From the NCBI RefSeq assembly GCF_014284195.1, contig NZ_JACOGC010000003.1, positions 345,156 to 409,155 of the forward strand: a DNA stretch of 64,000 nucleotides, written 5' to 3'. The position numbers and the translations under genes were made by a program. This document shows positions 33,176 through 43,619 of the stretch, piece by piece. The stretch is from Cognatundibacterium griseum. Its GTDB lineage: Bacteria > Pseudomonadota > Gammaproteobacteria > Burkholderiales > Burkholderiaceae_D. The notes below the pieces were generated by a model, which did not search any database, was not told the DNA's origin, and saw only the letters and a list, made by a program, of their open reading frames with translations. The first letter of the stretch is position 1; the number at the start of each line of letters is the position of its first letter.

Positions 33176-34321
33176 TCAGCGAATGAAGTGCTTGTCGCGG
33201 CCGATCAGGGTCAGTTCGACAAACTCGCTGCCGCTGTGATCTTTTTCGCTGTAATCGACCATCAGCCCGCCAAAATCATGCCGCTTCACGCCCTCCAGCG
33301 CCCGGATCAATCCTTCTCTGGTCAGATTTTTTCCGGCGCGGCGCAAACCTTCAACCATGACTTTGGCAGACACGAAACCTTCCATGGCGGCGTAGGACTC
33401 GGGCACTTTATATTCTTTTGCGAGCTGCTTGAATTCCTGCCCCAGAACCGTGGACAGCAAATGCGGCGCAGGCATGATCTGCGACACCATGATGCCGGCC
33501 GCGTCCTTGCCAAGACTGTCAATAAATGATTGTGAGGCATTGTTGGACAAGGTCATGATCTGCACGCCGCTGCCCGCAGCGCGCAAGCCTTTGATCAGCT
33601 CGGCGGCCGGGCCGGCAGAGGCGACCAGAATCAGTGCTTTTGCCTGTGAGGCCTGCACGGCCTGTACCGCTGCCCGGACATCCGGCTTGGTGCGGTCATA
33701 ACTGACGATGGCAGACGGCTTTAAGCCTTTCATCTCCATCGCGGCGCGGAATCCTTCCAGTCCGTCCTGCCCGAAGCTGTCATCCACATGCAGAATCGCA
33801 ATCTCTTTCAGGCCGATCGTGGAAAACTGCTCGACCGCTTTCCTGACTTCAGCCTGATAAGTGGCGCGCACATTGAACACATAATGATTCACGGGACGGT
33901 GAAATACGGCTGCACCGGTGCTGGGGGCAATCAGGGGAATTTTGTGTTCGGCCAGCAAGGGCAGCAGCATCTGGGTGTGCGGCGTGCCACGGCTCTGAAA
34001 CAGTGCAAAGACATGCTCCTGCCGGATCAGTTTGTCGGCATTTTTCGCCGTCAGCGCCGGATCGAACTGATCATCCAGCGTGCGGACATCGATTTTGCGT
34101 CCGTAGATACCGCCAGCAGCATTGATTTTCGCAAAATACGCATTGGCGCCCGCCATCATTTCCCTGACCGGACCGGCAATCTGACCAGTCACGCCGACCG
34201 TCTGTCCCAGTAACAGGCTGGTCTCTGTCACGCCCTCTTCCGCGCTGGCGGACAAAGGGGAAAACATGGCACCGATCAGCAGGCCGGCGAACCAGCGCCG
34301 CCGCAATCCGAACAAATTCAT
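33176..34321 (-). CDS. Branched-chain amino acid-type (LivK-like) binding protein
   Basis: A 381-residue exported type I periplasmic binding protein: signal peptide to about SASA-EEG, then the Peripla_BP_6 fold with LLLGQTVGVTGQIAGP, INAAGGIYGRKI and KLIRQEHVFAL. No Liv permease or ATPase genes are adjacent, so it is an orphan; it could serve a distant transporter or the one next door. CAGGAG precedes ATG 34321. Confidence 0.88.
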   Translation of the reverse strand: MNLFGLRRRWFAGLLIGAMFSPLSASAEEGVTETSLLLGQTVGVTGQIAGPVREMMAGANAYFAKINAAGGIYGRKIDVRTLDDQFDPALTAKNADKLIRQEHVFALFQSRGTPHTQMLLPLLAEHKIPLIAPSTGAAVFHRPVNHYVFNVRATYQAEVRKAVEQFSTIGLKEIAILHVDDSFGQDGLEGFRAAMEMKGLKPSAIVSYDRTKPDVRAAVQAVQASQAKALILVASAGPAAELIKGLRAAGSGVQIMTLSNNASQSFIDSLGKDAAGIMVSQIMPAPHLLSTVLGQEFKQLAKEYKVPESYAAMEGFVSAKVMVEGLRRAGKNLTREGLIRALEGVKRHDFGGLMVDYSEKDHSGSEFVELTLIGRDKHFIR

Positions 34322-34622
34322 GAAGTCTCCTGAATAGCGATTTTATGCTGCTGCATCGCCGGATGCGGCAGTCTTTTTCTGGCTACACTGTATATCGCCG
34401 ATCTGCCAATCAGAACACTGGGGATACTACTTAGCCTGTCCCGGTGCAGTGTGGTTGCAAGGCCGCTGGCAGTATGGCTGTATCGGCCACACAGCGTCAG
34501 GATTTTGGCTGGCATCCGGCGCCAATCGGTTAAAATGCAGGGTTGCCTGGCACACGACGGCATTCCGCCAGTCTGTGCGCAGGATGAAATTGCATTTACC
34601 TCAAAGATTTTACTGATCCGCT
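34322..34622. other. Intergenic region before ffh (accessory block right end)
   Basis: No gene. It holds the plus-strand terminator-like hairpin at 34348-34378 and a TAAAAT (34531-34536) that may be the ffh -10, without a well-spaced -35. I see no 4.5S RNA or tRNA here. It marks the right junction of the block that separates ypjD from ffh. Confidence 0.5.
34348..34378 (+). terminator. Orphan plus-strand terminator-like hairpin
   Basis: CTGCTGCATC (34348-34357), loop GCCG, GATGCGGCAG (34362-34371; one G-U pair), then TCTTTTT. The U-tract is on the plus strand, where no gene ends within the preceding 4.7 kb. Confidence 0.5.
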
Positions 34623-35990
34623 ATGCTCGATAATCTCACCCAACGCCTCGCCAAAGTCGTCAAAACCATGCGTGGCGAAGCCCGCCTGACGGAATCCAAC
34701 ACGGCCGACATGCTGCGCGAAGTCCGCATGGCCCTGCTGGAAGCCGACGTCGCCCTGCCTGCCGTCCGCGACCTGATTGCCCGCGTGAAGGAAAAAGCGA
34801 TGGGCGAAGAAGTGCTTGCTTCGCTGACACCGGGTCAGGCGCTGGTCGGCGTGGTACAAAAAGAGCTGGCCGTGCTGATGGGCGCCGATCTGGGGGACGA
34901 AGCGGCACAGCTCAGTTTTGCCTGCCAGCCGCCTGCTATCATCCTGATGGCAGGTTTGCAGGGTGCCGGTAAAACCACGACCGTCGGCAAGCTGGCGAAA
35001 TACCTGCGCGAGCAGAAAAAGAAAAAAGTCCTGACGGTTTCAGCCGACGTCTATCGGCCCGCTGCGATCACGCAGTTGCAAACGGTCACGGAACAGGTTG
35101 GCGCCGATTTTTTCCCTTCCACGCCGGATCAGAAGCCAGTGGATATTGCCCTGGCAGCGCTGGACTACGCCAAAAAGCATTTCCATGATGTCCTGCTGAT
35201 CGATACCGCTGGCCGCCTGGGCATCGATGAGGCGATGATGCAGGAGATCGCTGCGGTGCACGCTGCGGTCCGTCCAATCGAAACCCTGTTTGTGGTCGAT
35301 GCGATGCTCGGTCAGGATGCGGTCAACACCGCCAAGGCTTTTAACGATGCCTTGCCACTGACCGGCGTCGTGCTGACCAAGCTTGACGGTGACGCGCGCG
35401 GCGGTGCCGCCCTGTCGGTGCGCCACATCACCGGCAAACCGATCAAATTTGTCGGTGTCGCAGAAAAACTCGACGGACTGGAAGCCTTTGATGCCACACG
35501 CATGGCGAACCGGGTGCTGGGCATGGGCGACATCCTGGCGCTGGTGGAATCCGCCCAGAAAAGCATGGACGTCGAAGCGGCGCAGAATCTGGCGCACAAG
35601 CTCAAGGACGGCGGCAAGTTCGATATGAACGATTTCAAGATGCAGATTTCCCAGATGAAAAACATGGGCGGTCTGGCCGGGCTCATGGACAAGCTGCCGG
35701 CCCAGATGCAACAGGCCGCAGCGGGCGCCAATATGGATCAGGCCGAAAAATCCGTGCGGCGCATGGAAGGCATCATCAACTCCATGACGCCGTTGGAACG
35801 CGCCAAGCCGGAACTGATCAAGGCATCCCGCAAACGCCGGATTGCCGCCGGTGCCGGCGTGCAGATTCAGGAAGTCAACCGCATGCTGGCGCAGTTTGAA
35901 CAGATGCAATCCATGATGAAAAAACTGCGTGGCGGCGGCATGATGAAAATGCTGCGCGGCATGAAAGGCATGATGCCCGGTAAGCGCTGA
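34623..35990 (+). CDS. ffh: Ffh, signal recognition particle GTPase
   Basis: SRP54 homologue that binds signal sequences and 4.5S RNA and delivers ribosomes to FtsY at the membrane. The 455 residues show the N domain, G domain motifs GLQGAGKTTT (about 108-117), DTAGR (about 190) and TKLDGDARGG (about 250), and a Met-rich M domain (about 330-455) with RKRRIAAGAG for RNA binding and a Met/Gly-rich tail (GGGMMKMLRGMKGMMPGKR). Conserved backbone gene. Confidence 0.97.
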   Translation: MLDNLTQRLAKVVKTMRGEARLTESNTADMLREVRMALLEADVALPAVRDLIARVKEKAMGEEVLASLTPGQALVGVVQKELAVLMGADLGDEAAQLSFACQPPAIILMAGLQGAGKTTTVGKLAKYLREQKKKKVLTVSADVYRPAAITQLQTVTEQVGADFFPSTPDQKPVDIALAALDYAKKHFHDVLLIDTAGRLGIDEAMMQEIAAVHAAVRPIETLFVVDAMLGQDAVNTAKAFNDALPLTGVVLTKLDGDARGGAALSVRHITGKPIKFVGVAEKLDGLEAFDATRMANRVLGMGDILALVESAQKSMDVEAAQNLAHKLKDGGKFDMNDFKMQISQMKNMGGLAGLMDKLPAQMQQAAAGANMDQAEKSVRRMEGIINSMTPLERAKPELIKASRKRRIAAGAGVQIQEVNRMLAQFEQMQSMMKKLRGGGMMKMLRGMKGMMPGKR

Positions 35991-36013
35991 TCACGGATTA
36001 CGCAGGCGCAGCA

Positions 36014-36057
36014 ATGGGCTGGCACAGAGGATAAATACCCGGTGCCAGCCATTTTTT
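36014..36057 (+). terminator. Terminator of ffh
   Basis: GGCTGGCAC (36017-36025) pairs with GTGCCAGCC (36042-36050), then ATTTTTTT. Loop 16 nt. Confidence 0.85.
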
Positions 36058-36231
36058 TAGATAGAAATCCAACGAAGCGGGAATTTCTGCCGGATTTCTT
36101 AAAAAATTCCAAAAAAACACTTGCATCACCGGAAAAACCGCACCACTATGAGCGAAGCGTGAAGTAACGCAATGCGGGAACCTGGCAACACGCCTGCGTT
36201 CCGTCGATGAAATTTGTGAAGGAGGCTATGT

Positions 36232-36561
36232 ATGGCAACAGCAACGAAGAAAACAGCAGCAAAACCAGCCGCAGCGGCCAAGAAACCAGCGGCAGAAAAA
36301 CCGGCAGCGCGCAAGCCAAATGCCGCATTCATGAAGCCGATGACAATTTCCCCAACACTGGCAGCAGTCATTGGCGCAGCGCCGATGCCGCGTACTGAAG
36401 TGACCAAAAAAGTCTGGGAATACATCAAGAAGCACAATCTGCAAGACGCAGAAAACAAGCGCAACATCAACGCAGACGACAAGCTGAAAGCCGTTTTCGG
36501 TGGCAAGAAGCAGGTTTCTATGTTTGAAATGACCAAACTGATCTCCGGCCATCTGTCCTGA
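36232..36561 (+). CDS. SWIB/MDM2-domain protein with H1-like tail
   Basis: A 109-residue basic protein: an Ala/Lys/Pro tail (residues 1-33, KTAAKPAAAAKKPAAEKPAA) followed by a complete SWIB domain (about 35-109; KVWEYIKKHNLQD, INADDKLKAVFG). SWIB domains are known from chromatin remodellers, and free bacterial versions occur in several phyla, with possible DNA topology or nucleoid roles; the role here is unknown. GAAGGAGG lies seven bases before ATG. A weak promoter TTGCAT-N17-CACTAT may start at 36121. Closed by a strong terminator. Confidence 0.9.
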   Translation: MATATKKTAAKPAAAAKKPAAEKPAARKPNAAFMKPMTISPTLAAVIGAAPMPRTEVTKKVWEYIKKHNLQDAENKRNINADDKLKAVFGGKKQVSMFEMTKLISGHLS

Positions 36562-36621
36562 TTTCAGGCGCAGTCAGCGCCAGTTGCTTTGGGAAACTTC
36601 ATGGGAAGTCTGCCCCATCCC

Positions 36622-36658
36622 AAACAAAAATGCCCGCATCGCGCGGGCATTTTTGTTT
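36622..36658. terminator. Bidirectional terminator, SWIB gene / transglycosylase
   Basis: A 16-bp stem AAACAAAAATGCCCGC (36622-36637) with loop ATCGC and its complement (36643-36658), with A and T runs on both sides, between two convergent genes. Confidence 0.93.
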
Positions 36659-36705
36659 CCGGAGTCAGCTGAAATATTCAGGCTTTGCCGGATGCTGAAA
36701 CCGTA

Positions 36706-37329
36706 TCAGCCGTTACGGTTTTTATATTCCCAGTTTTTCCAGTTGGCCAGCACCGCGTTCGGATATTCTGGCCTGCCACGACTGCCGTTGTAACGGCCCA
36801 GTGCGAGAAACAGGTCACCCTTTTCCATATCGAGATACAAGCGCAGAATAGAGCAGCCATAGCGCAGATTGGTCTGCATCTGGAACAGCTTGGTCGCATC
36901 GCCATCCCCGATCGCACGCGACCAGAATGGCATCACCTGCATGTAACCACGGGCTCCGGCGGTGGAAGTGGCGTATTTGCGGAAACCGGATTCCACCTGC
37001 ATTAACCCCATCACCATTGCCGTATCCAGACCGGCACGTTTTGATTCGTACCAGATGGTTTCCAGCAGTTCGATACGGGTCTGATAATCGGGTATCCGTT
37101 TTGCCAGCCGGGACGACATTTCACCCAGCCAGTGCAAATAACGAATACGGTCTTCGATATGGCTGAAATCGGGCTTCGGAGGACGCGGGTCAGCAATGGC
37201 TCTTGACAGCGCCAGCCGGACCGAATCGGCCATCGCCTCTTCCTGCTGATTACCGGCATAGACCGCACATGCCGGAAACAGCAGCATCAGCCACAACAGA
37301 CGGCGAACTACAGCAAACAAACTGAACAT
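36706..37329 (-). CDS. Lytic transglycosylase (SLT domain)
   Basis: A 207-residue exported peptidoglycan lytic transglycosylase. The signal peptide (MFSLFAVVRRLLWLMLLFPACAVYA) supports ATG 37329; an earlier in-frame start at 37401 would add 24 residues with no ribosome site and would run into repeat copy B. The SLT goose-type domain carries catalytic Glu in MQVESGF and the AGARGYMQVMPFW motif. It cleaves the MurNAc-GlcNAc bond to form anhydro-muropeptides. Usual neighbour of ffh and proS in Burkholderiales. Confidence 0.9.
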   Translation of the reverse strand: MFSLFAVVRRLLWLMLLFPACAVYAGNQQEEAMADSVRLALSRAIADPRPPKPDFSHIEDRIRYLHWLGEMSSRLAKRIPDYQTRIELLETIWYESKRAGLDTAMVMGLMQVESGFRKYATSTAGARGYMQVMPFWSRAIGDGDATKLFQMQTNLRYGCSILRLYLDMEKGDLFLALGRYNGSRGRPEYPNAVLANWKNWEYKNRNG

Positions 37330-37355
37330 GCTTTCCGATGACAAAAAAACGTGAA

Positions 37356-37437
37356 ATCGGGGGAGTATCTGTAATTTCCGAGCGTTTGTCATTGTAAACA
37401 AAGGCTCGTTTTAGATACTCCCCCCAGTATTTTAAGC
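37356..37437 (-). repeat. ATACTCCC intergenic repeat, copy B
   Basis: Right motif ATACTCCCCCCAGTAT (37415-37430) followed by TTTAAGCA. The middle shares TTGTCATT and a GGC-rich step with copy A. The left motif is inverted (ATCGGGGGAGTAT, 37356-37368), so GGGGGAGTATCT (37359-37370) and AGATACTCCCCC (37414-37425) form a perfect 12-bp inverted repeat. A hairpin CGAGC/GCTCG lies in the middle (about 37379-37408). The right end includes the proS stop codon (37432-37434). Confidence 0.8.
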
Positions 37438-39162
37438 ACCAGCAAGCTTGCCCTGAACGAAAGCCAGCATCCCGGCAACCGGAATATTGGTTGCCGCAGC
37501 GTCGCGGCGTCCGACATATTCCAGCTGACCTTCCTTCAGACCACGGTCACCGATGACGACCCGGTGCGGCACGCCAATCAGCTCCCAGTCTGCAAACATG
37601 GCGCCTGGACGTTCGCCACGATCATCCAGGATCACGTCGATACCGGCGTCCAGCATGGCCTGATACAGCTTTTCGGTCTCCGCTTTGACGGCTTCGCTGC
37701 GATCCATACCCATCGGACAGATCACGACTTCAAACGGGGCAATCGCAGTCGGCCAGATAATGCCTTTGTCGTCGAAATTCTGCTCAATCGCCGCGCCCAG
37801 AATCCGGGTCACGCCGATACCGTAGCAACCCATTTGCAACAACTGCGGCTTACCGTTTTCATCGAGGAAAGTCGCCTTCATGTCTTCCGAATAACGGGTG
37901 CCGAGCTGGAAAACGTGACCGACTTCGATACCGCGCTGAATTGCCAGCACACCCTTGCCGTCCGGCGAAGGGTCGCCGTCGACGACGTTGCGCAGATCGG
38001 CAACCACCGGTTCCGGCAAATCACGTCCCCAGTTGGCGCCGGTAAAATGGAAATCGGCTTCATTCGCGCCGCAGACAAAATCCGCCATATTCGCCACGGT
38101 GCGATCCGCAACCACGTTCACTGGTTTGCGGGTATTGATCGGTCCCAGGTAACCCGGTTTGGTACCGAACCATTCCACGATTTCGGATTCAGTCGCAAAA
38201 CGGTAGTTCGCAAGGCCCGCGACCTTACTGGTTTTCACTTCATTCAGCTCATGATCGCCGCGCAGCAGCAGCAGCCAGACCTGCTTGTCTTCTTCTTTTT
38301 CGCCTTCCACGGTCAGAACGATGGATTTCACGGTGTTCTGCAAAGGAATCGCAAGCAGCTCCGCCACATCTTCACACTTGGCTTTGCCCGGTGTCGCGGT
38401 CTTGGTCAACGCCGCGCTGGCAGCAGGACGTGTCGCAGACAAGGCGACCGCTTCGGCAGCTTCCATGTTGGCAGCGTAATCGGAAGTCGGGCAATACACC
38501 AGCGCGTCTTCGCCGGTTTCGGCAATCACGTGGAACTCGTGCGAACCGGAGCCGCCAATCGCGCCGTTATCGGCAGCAACAGCGCGGAATTGCAGGCCGA
38601 AACGCTGGAAAATGCGGGTATAAGCGTCGTACATGATCTGGTACGACTGCTTCAGGCCTTCCGCATTGCGGTCAAACGAGTACGCATCTTTCATCGTGAA
38701 TTCACGGCCACGCATCAGGCCGAAACGCGGACGGCGCTCATCACGGAATTTGGTCTGGATATGGTAAAAATTAATCGGCAGCTGACGGTAAGAACGGATT
38801 TCCGAACGCACCACGTCGGTGATCGCCTCTTCGGAAGTCGGCTGGATAATGTAATCACGTCCGTGGCGGTCTTTGACGCGCATCAGCTCCGGTCCCATCT
38901 TGTCCCAGCGGCCGGTTTCCTGCCACAGTTCGGCTGGCTGCACGACCGGCATCAGCATCTCTATGGCACCGGCCCGGTTCATTTCTTCCCGGATAATATT
39001 TTCCACTTTACGGATGATGCGCAAGCCCATCGGCATGTAGTTATAAATGCCGGAACCGAGGCGTTTGATCATCCCGGCACGCATCATCAGTTTGTGGCTG
39101 ACGATCTCTGCATCGGCAGGGGCTTCTTTCAGTGTGGAAATAAAAAATCGGGTAGCTCGCAT
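37432..39162 (-). CDS. proS: Prolyl-tRNA synthetase
   Basis: Charges tRNA-Pro. The 576-residue bacterial-type class II enzyme has motif 1 ([18 protein letters not shown] split over about residues 41-60), motif 2 ([21 protein letters not shown] split over about 137-160), the inserted YbaK/INS editing domain that removes Ala (about 225-400, with [21 protein letters not shown] split), motif 3 GIGVTR, and an anticodon-binding C-terminus. ATG 39162 ([13 protein letters not shown]) matches the family start; 39198 is unlikely. Its stop codon lies in repeat copy B. Confidence 0.96.
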   Translation of the reverse strand: MRATRFFISTLKEAPADAEIVSHKLMMRAGMIKRLGSGIYNYMPMGLRIIRKVENIIREEMNRAGAIEMLMPVVQPAELWQETGRWDKMGPELMRVKDRHGRDYIIQPTSEEAITDVVRSEIRSYRQLPINFYHIQTKFRDERRPRFGLMRGREFTMKDAYSFDRNAEGLKQSYQIMYDAYTRIFQRFGLQFRAVAADNGAIGGSGSHEFHVIAETGEDALVYCPTSDYAANMEAAEAVALSATRPAASAALTKTATPGKAKCEDVAELLAIPLQNTVKSIVLTVEGEKEEDKQVWLLLLRGDHELNEVKTSKVAGLANYRFATESEIVEWFGTKPGYLGPINTRKPVNVVADRTVANMADFVCGANEADFHFTGANWGRDLPEPVVADLRNVVDGDPSPDGKGVLAIQRGIEVGHVFQLGTRYSEDMKATFLDENGKPQLLQMGCYGIGVTRILGAAIEQNFDDKGIIWPTAIAPFEVVICPMGMDRSEAVKAETEKLYQAMLDAGIDVILDDRGERPGAMFADWELIGVPHRVVIGDRGLKEGQLEYVGRRDAAATNIPVAGMLAFVQGKLAGA

Positions 39163-39387
39163 GACAGTGATTCTTTTTAAATGGAAGGTTATAATCAACT
39201 CAATTTTAAAGGATTAGCTGGCTAATGCGCCCACTCTTTGCATATTTGATGAAGGAAACCGCGTTTTGTTCGCCAGACTTGATGCTGCCCGTTCCCGGAT
39301 CGGCATATTTTTGACGTAACCAACGCATTCAATTGCTTTTCAATTGCAGGATAAGCCGTTTAGCCACAGAAAGTTTTGAGGTTAAAC

Positions 39388-39954
39388 ATGCTAGATCGTG
39401 AAGGCTTCCGCCCTAACGTCGGCATAATTTTGCTGAATGCCAACAATCAGGTCTGGTGGGGCAAGCGTGTGCGCGAGCACTCCTGGCAATTCCCACAAGG
39501 CGGGATCAAATATGGCGAATCTCCTGAGCAGGCGATGTTTCGTGAACTGGAAGAAGAAACAGGACTGCTGCCGGAGCATGTCAAAATTATCGGCCGCACC
39601 CGTGACTGGTTACGCTATGAAGTACCGGATCATTTTATCAAACGCGAAATCCGCGGACATTACCGTGGACAAAAGCAAATCTGGTTTCTGCTGCGCATGA
39701 TAGGCAGGGATTGCGATGTCAATCTGCGGGCATCGAATCATCCTGAATTTGATGCCTGGCGCTGGCATGAATACTGGGTGCCGCTGGATGTCGTGATTGA
39801 ATTCAAGCGCGATGTGTACCAGCTCGCCCTGCAGGAACTGTCGCGTTATATCCACCGCAACGACCATCCTGCGACGCACCGGCAACGCAACAGGCAAAAC
39901 CAGAAACCATCTCCTGCGCTGTCCACCGACACTGAACAGGAAAAATCGGAATAA
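39388..39954 (+). CDS. rppH: RNA 5'-pyrophosphohydrolase RppH
   Basis: Nudix hydrolase that removes pyrophosphate from mRNA 5' ends and so starts RNase E decay. The 188-residue product begins [13 protein letters not shown] as RppH does; the Nudix box runs [20 protein letters not shown] plus TGL. GAGGT precedes ATG 39388 (an earlier frame at 39376 is not needed). The C-terminal 35 residues are a basic, low-complexity tail. Divergent from proS and 3 bp before the CNP1-like gene, so probably co-transcribed with it. Confidence 0.94.
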   Translation: MLDREGFRPNVGIILLNANNQVWWGKRVREHSWQFPQGGIKYGESPEQAMFRELEEETGLLPEHVKIIGRTRDWLRYEVPDHFIKREIRGHYRGQKQIWFLLRMIGRDCDVNLRASNHPEFDAWRWHEYWVPLDVVIEFKRDVYQLALQELSRYIHRNDHPATHRQRNRQNQKPSPALSTDTEQEKSE

Positions 39955-39957
39955 ACT

Positions 39958-40500
39958 ATGCCAGACCTGATAATTCGCCGTATCCGCGCTCTTGCCGCCA
40001 TCCCCCTGCTGATGCTGCTGCACCTGCCTTTGACGTCGGCAGCCGGCCAGCAGACAAAGCCGCCGGAAGACGATGAAGCCAGCAAGGAATGGCTGGAAAC
40101 TGCGCTGCAGTTACCGGCCGCACCGACTGCTGAGAATCTGATCACGTTTTACAACAGCGGCAGCCAGTCTTTTGCGGTAGACCGTCTTTCGCTGTCCGTC
40201 GCAAAAGACGGCACCGTACGCTACACACTGATTGCAACCAGCAGCAGCGGAGTGAAAAACACCAGTTACGAAGCGATCCGCTGCGAAACATATGAGAAAA
40301 AACTGTATGCGTTCGGACGGACAGATGGCACCTGGTCTGCTTCCCGCCGCCAGGTCTGGGATCGCATCTCCAACACCGGTGCCAATAAACAGCACCATGT
40401 GCTGTTTACTGAGTATTTCTGCGATGGCACCACGCTTGCCGGAAAAGCACCGGAACTGCTGGATCGCCTGCAAGGGAAGCGGGTTCCCTACAGCCGCTGA
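39958..40500 (+). CDS. CNP1-like exported protein
   Basis: A 180-residue protein with a signal peptide (about residues 1-29, ending LTSAAG) and a CNP1-like (PF08750-type) domain: WLETALQLPAAP, FYNSGSQSFAVDRLSLSV and a Cys pair (C103 and the Cys of EYFCDG). The family is widespread in betaproteobacteria next to rppH and proB, and its function is unknown. It starts 3 bp after rppH. Confidence 0.88.
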   Translation: MPDLIIRRIRALAAIPLLMLLHLPLTSAAGQQTKPPEDDEASKEWLETALQLPAAPTAENLITFYNSGSQSFAVDRLSLSVAKDGTVRYTLIATSSSGVKNTSYEAIRCETYEKKLYAFGRTDGTWSASRRQVWDRISNTGANKQHHVLFTEYFCDGTTLAGKAPELLDRLQGKRVPYSR

Positions 40501-40531
40501 CCCATCACAGTCACACTGACAAGCTGCCCAT

Positions 40532-40559
40532 AAAAAAGGACGCCGCAGCGTCCTTTTTT
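40532..40559. terminator. Bidirectional terminator, CNP1-like / proB
   Basis: AAAAAAGGACGC (40532-40543), loop CGCA, GCGTCCTTTTTT (40548-40559), between convergent genes. Confidence 0.93.
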
Positions 40560-40581
40560 CATACTGTTCATGCACATCCGG

Positions 40582-41700
40582 TTACAACAACACCAGATTA
40601 TCCCGGTGTATGAGTTCCGGCTCCTCGACAAAACCCAGTATGTTCAGGATTTCCGCAGAAGGTTTGCGGCGGATCCGGCGGGCATCAGCACTGGCATAAT
40701 TCGACAGCCCGCGGGCAATCGCCCTGCCTGCCTCATCCACGCAGGTAATCACTTCGCCACGGCCAAATTCACCCGTCACATCCAGCACACCGATCGGCAA
40801 TAAAGACTTGCCGTCCTGAGTCAGTTTCAATACGGCGCCGGCATCCAGCACCACCTTACCTACCGTCTGTAAATGGTCCGCCATCCATTGTTTGCGGGCT
40901 GCCAGCGGCGCCATGTCTGAAATCAGCTGCGTGCCGATCGCTTCACCCTGCGCCAGACGCAGCAGCACATTGTCTTCCCGCCCCCAGGCAATCACGGTGT
41001 GCGCGCCGGAACTGGCAGCACGCTTGGCCGCCAGAATCTTGGTCAGCATTCCGCCACTGCCCAGACTGGAACCCGCGCCGCCGGCCATCGCTTCCAGCGC
41101 AGCATCTCCGGCCCTGGCTTCATGGACAAATTCCGCCTCCGGATTTTTACGCGGATCAGCGGTGTACAAACCTTTCTGGTCCGTCAGGATAATCAGCGCA
41201 TCAGCCTCAATCAGATTCGCCACCAGAGCGCCAAGCGTATCGTTATCGCCAAATTTGATTTCATCAGTGACCACCGTGTCATTTTCATTAATGATCGGCA
41301 CCACGCCAAAACCGAGCAAAGTAAACAGCGTGGAACGCGCATTCAGATAACGCTCCCGGTCAGCCAGATCGGCATGTGTCAGCAAAATCTGCGCAGTTCC
41401 GGTCTGATGGGCCCGAAAACTGGTTTCGTAAATCTGGGCCAGTCCCATTTGCCCGACGGCAGCACAGGCCTGCAGCTCGTGGATTCCGGTAGGACGCTTG
41501 TCAAATCCCAGCCGTTGCCGTCCTTCGGCAATCGCCCCGGAGCTGACCAGCACCACCTCTTTTCCCATGGCGCGCAGCGCAGCAATTTGCGCTGCCCATT
41601 TTTCGATGGCAATACGATCCAGCCCTTTCCCATCATTCGTCACTAAAGAAGAACCGACTTTGATGATCAGGCGTCGCGCATGTTGGATCACAGAGTGCAT
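40582..41700 (-). CDS. proB: Glutamate 5-kinase
   Basis: First enzyme of proline biosynthesis: phosphorylates L-glutamate. The 372 residues comprise an amino acid kinase domain ([34 protein letters not shown]-type loop here read as GSGGMLTKI) and a C-terminal PUA domain (about 280-360). ATG 41700 has no clear ribosome site. The promoter carries a perfect TATAAT and a cluster of ATTCAGAA motifs (41721-41830), suggesting dedicated control. Confidence 0.96.
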   Translation of the reverse strand: MHSVIQHARRLIIKVGSSLVTNDGKGLDRIAIEKWAAQIAALRAMGKEVVLVSSGAIAEGRQRLGFDKRPTGIHELQACAAVGQMGLAQIYETSFRAHQTGTAQILLTHADLADRERYLNARSTLFTLLGFGVVPIINENDTVVTDEIKFGDNDTLGALVANLIEADALIILTDQKGLYTADPRKNPEAEFVHEARAGDAALEAMAGGAGSSLGSGGMLTKILAAKRAASSGAHTVIAWGREDNVLLRLAQGEAIGTQLISDMAPLAARKQWMADHLQTVGKVVLDAGAVLKLTQDGKSLLPIGVLDVTGEFGRGEVITCVDEAGRAIARGLSNYASADARRIRRKPSAEILNILGFVEEPELIHRDNLVLL

Positions 41701-41720
41701 AAAAAACCAGACAGAAATAA

Positions 41721-41830
41721 ATTCAGAATGTCCAGATTATACTTTATGCCGAAAAATGCTTGTTATTCTGAATTAAATTCAGAACAAATAAAATTTTATT
41801 GATCATTGTCCTGAAAATTTGCATTCAGAA
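41721..41830. promoter_or_regulatory. proB promoter region with four ATTCAGAA boxes
   Basis: The motif ATTCAGAA occurs at 41721-41728, 41777-41784 and 41823-41830, and inverted (TTCTGAAT) at 41766-41773. The middle two form a perfect 8-bp inverted repeat with 3-bp spacer (41766-41784). They flank the TATAAT at 41736-41741 (minus strand). The likely transcript start, near 41729, falls at the first box. Confidence 0.55.
41736..41741 (-). promoter_or_regulatory. -10 element of proB
   Basis: Perfect TATAAT on the minus strand, 36 bp upstream of the ATG. No good -35 at the usual spacing, which would fit an activator-dependent promoter. Confidence 0.55.
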
Positions 41831-41869
41831 ACTATCCGCATTGATCGCTGAGCGATTCATTTTCAGCAT

Positions 41870-41902
41870 AAAAAAAGCCTGACACCAGCGTGTCAGGCTT
41901 TT
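41870..41902 (-). terminator. Terminator of obgE
   Basis: On the minus strand AAAAGCCTGACA, loop, TGTCAGGC followed by seven U (41870-41876). Same GCCTGAC stem as the terminator at 11921. Confidence 0.92.
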
Positions 41903-41918
41903 CATCGATATCAGATAA

Positions 41919-43095
<1,177 letters not shown>

Positions 43096-43232
43096 GGATC
43101 TCTCACAGACAATTTTTTTTGAACCAGCAGGGTTACATACCATTGTCCTGGCTAGGTGCTGCGATGCAGACAATCACATGCGGGACAAGGAGCTGTCATT
43201 CTGTCAGGGGAATTTTGCGTCAATACTAAACT

Positions 43233-43263
43233 AAAAAGGCTCTACCAATGGCAGAGCCTTTTT
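43233..43263 (-). terminator. Terminator of rplU-rpmA
   Basis: AAAAAGGCTCT (43233-43243) pairs with AGAGCCTTTTT (43253-43263). It separates rpmA from obgE. Confidence 0.92.
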
Positions 43264-43317
43264 ATTGTACTGGCTTGCGCCCTGGTTTGAATTACTTCAA
43301 AACGAACTCATCAAACC

Positions 43318-43575
43318 TTAAGCTGCAACAACAATTGCGTACTGGTGCTTGTTGGCACCTTTGATTGCAAATTGTACTTTGCCGTCAACCAGAGCAAACA
43401 AAGTGTGATCTTTGCCCATACCAACGTTTTCACCAGCGTGTACACGTGTACCGCGTTGACGAACGATGATACCGCCAGCATTGATTGCCTGGCCGCCGTA
43501 AACTTTAACGCCTAAGCGTTTCGACTCTGAGTCACGGCCGTTGCGCGTGGTGCCGCCGCCTTTTTTGTGTGCCAT
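43318..43575 (-). CDS. rpmA: 50S ribosomal protein L27
   Basis: An 85-residue protein with the complete L27 sequence type ([52 protein letters not shown]). It begins with AHKKGGG, so there is no N-terminal cleavage extension as in Firmicutes. It sits near the peptidyl-transferase centre. Follows rplU by 44 bp. Confidence 0.98.
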   Translation of the reverse strand: MAHKKGGGTTRNGRDSESKRLGVKVYGGQAINAGGIIVRQRGTRVHAGENVGMGKDHTLFALVDGKVQFAIKGANKHQYAIVVAA

Positions 43576-43619
43576 TTAATAGCTCCTTGATACAGGTAAT
43601 AAACAATTAACCGGGAGGA

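Noticed and set aside
37564-39180. Long plus-strand open frame opposite proS
   Set aside because: Antisense shadow of a clear prolyl-tRNA synthetase gene.
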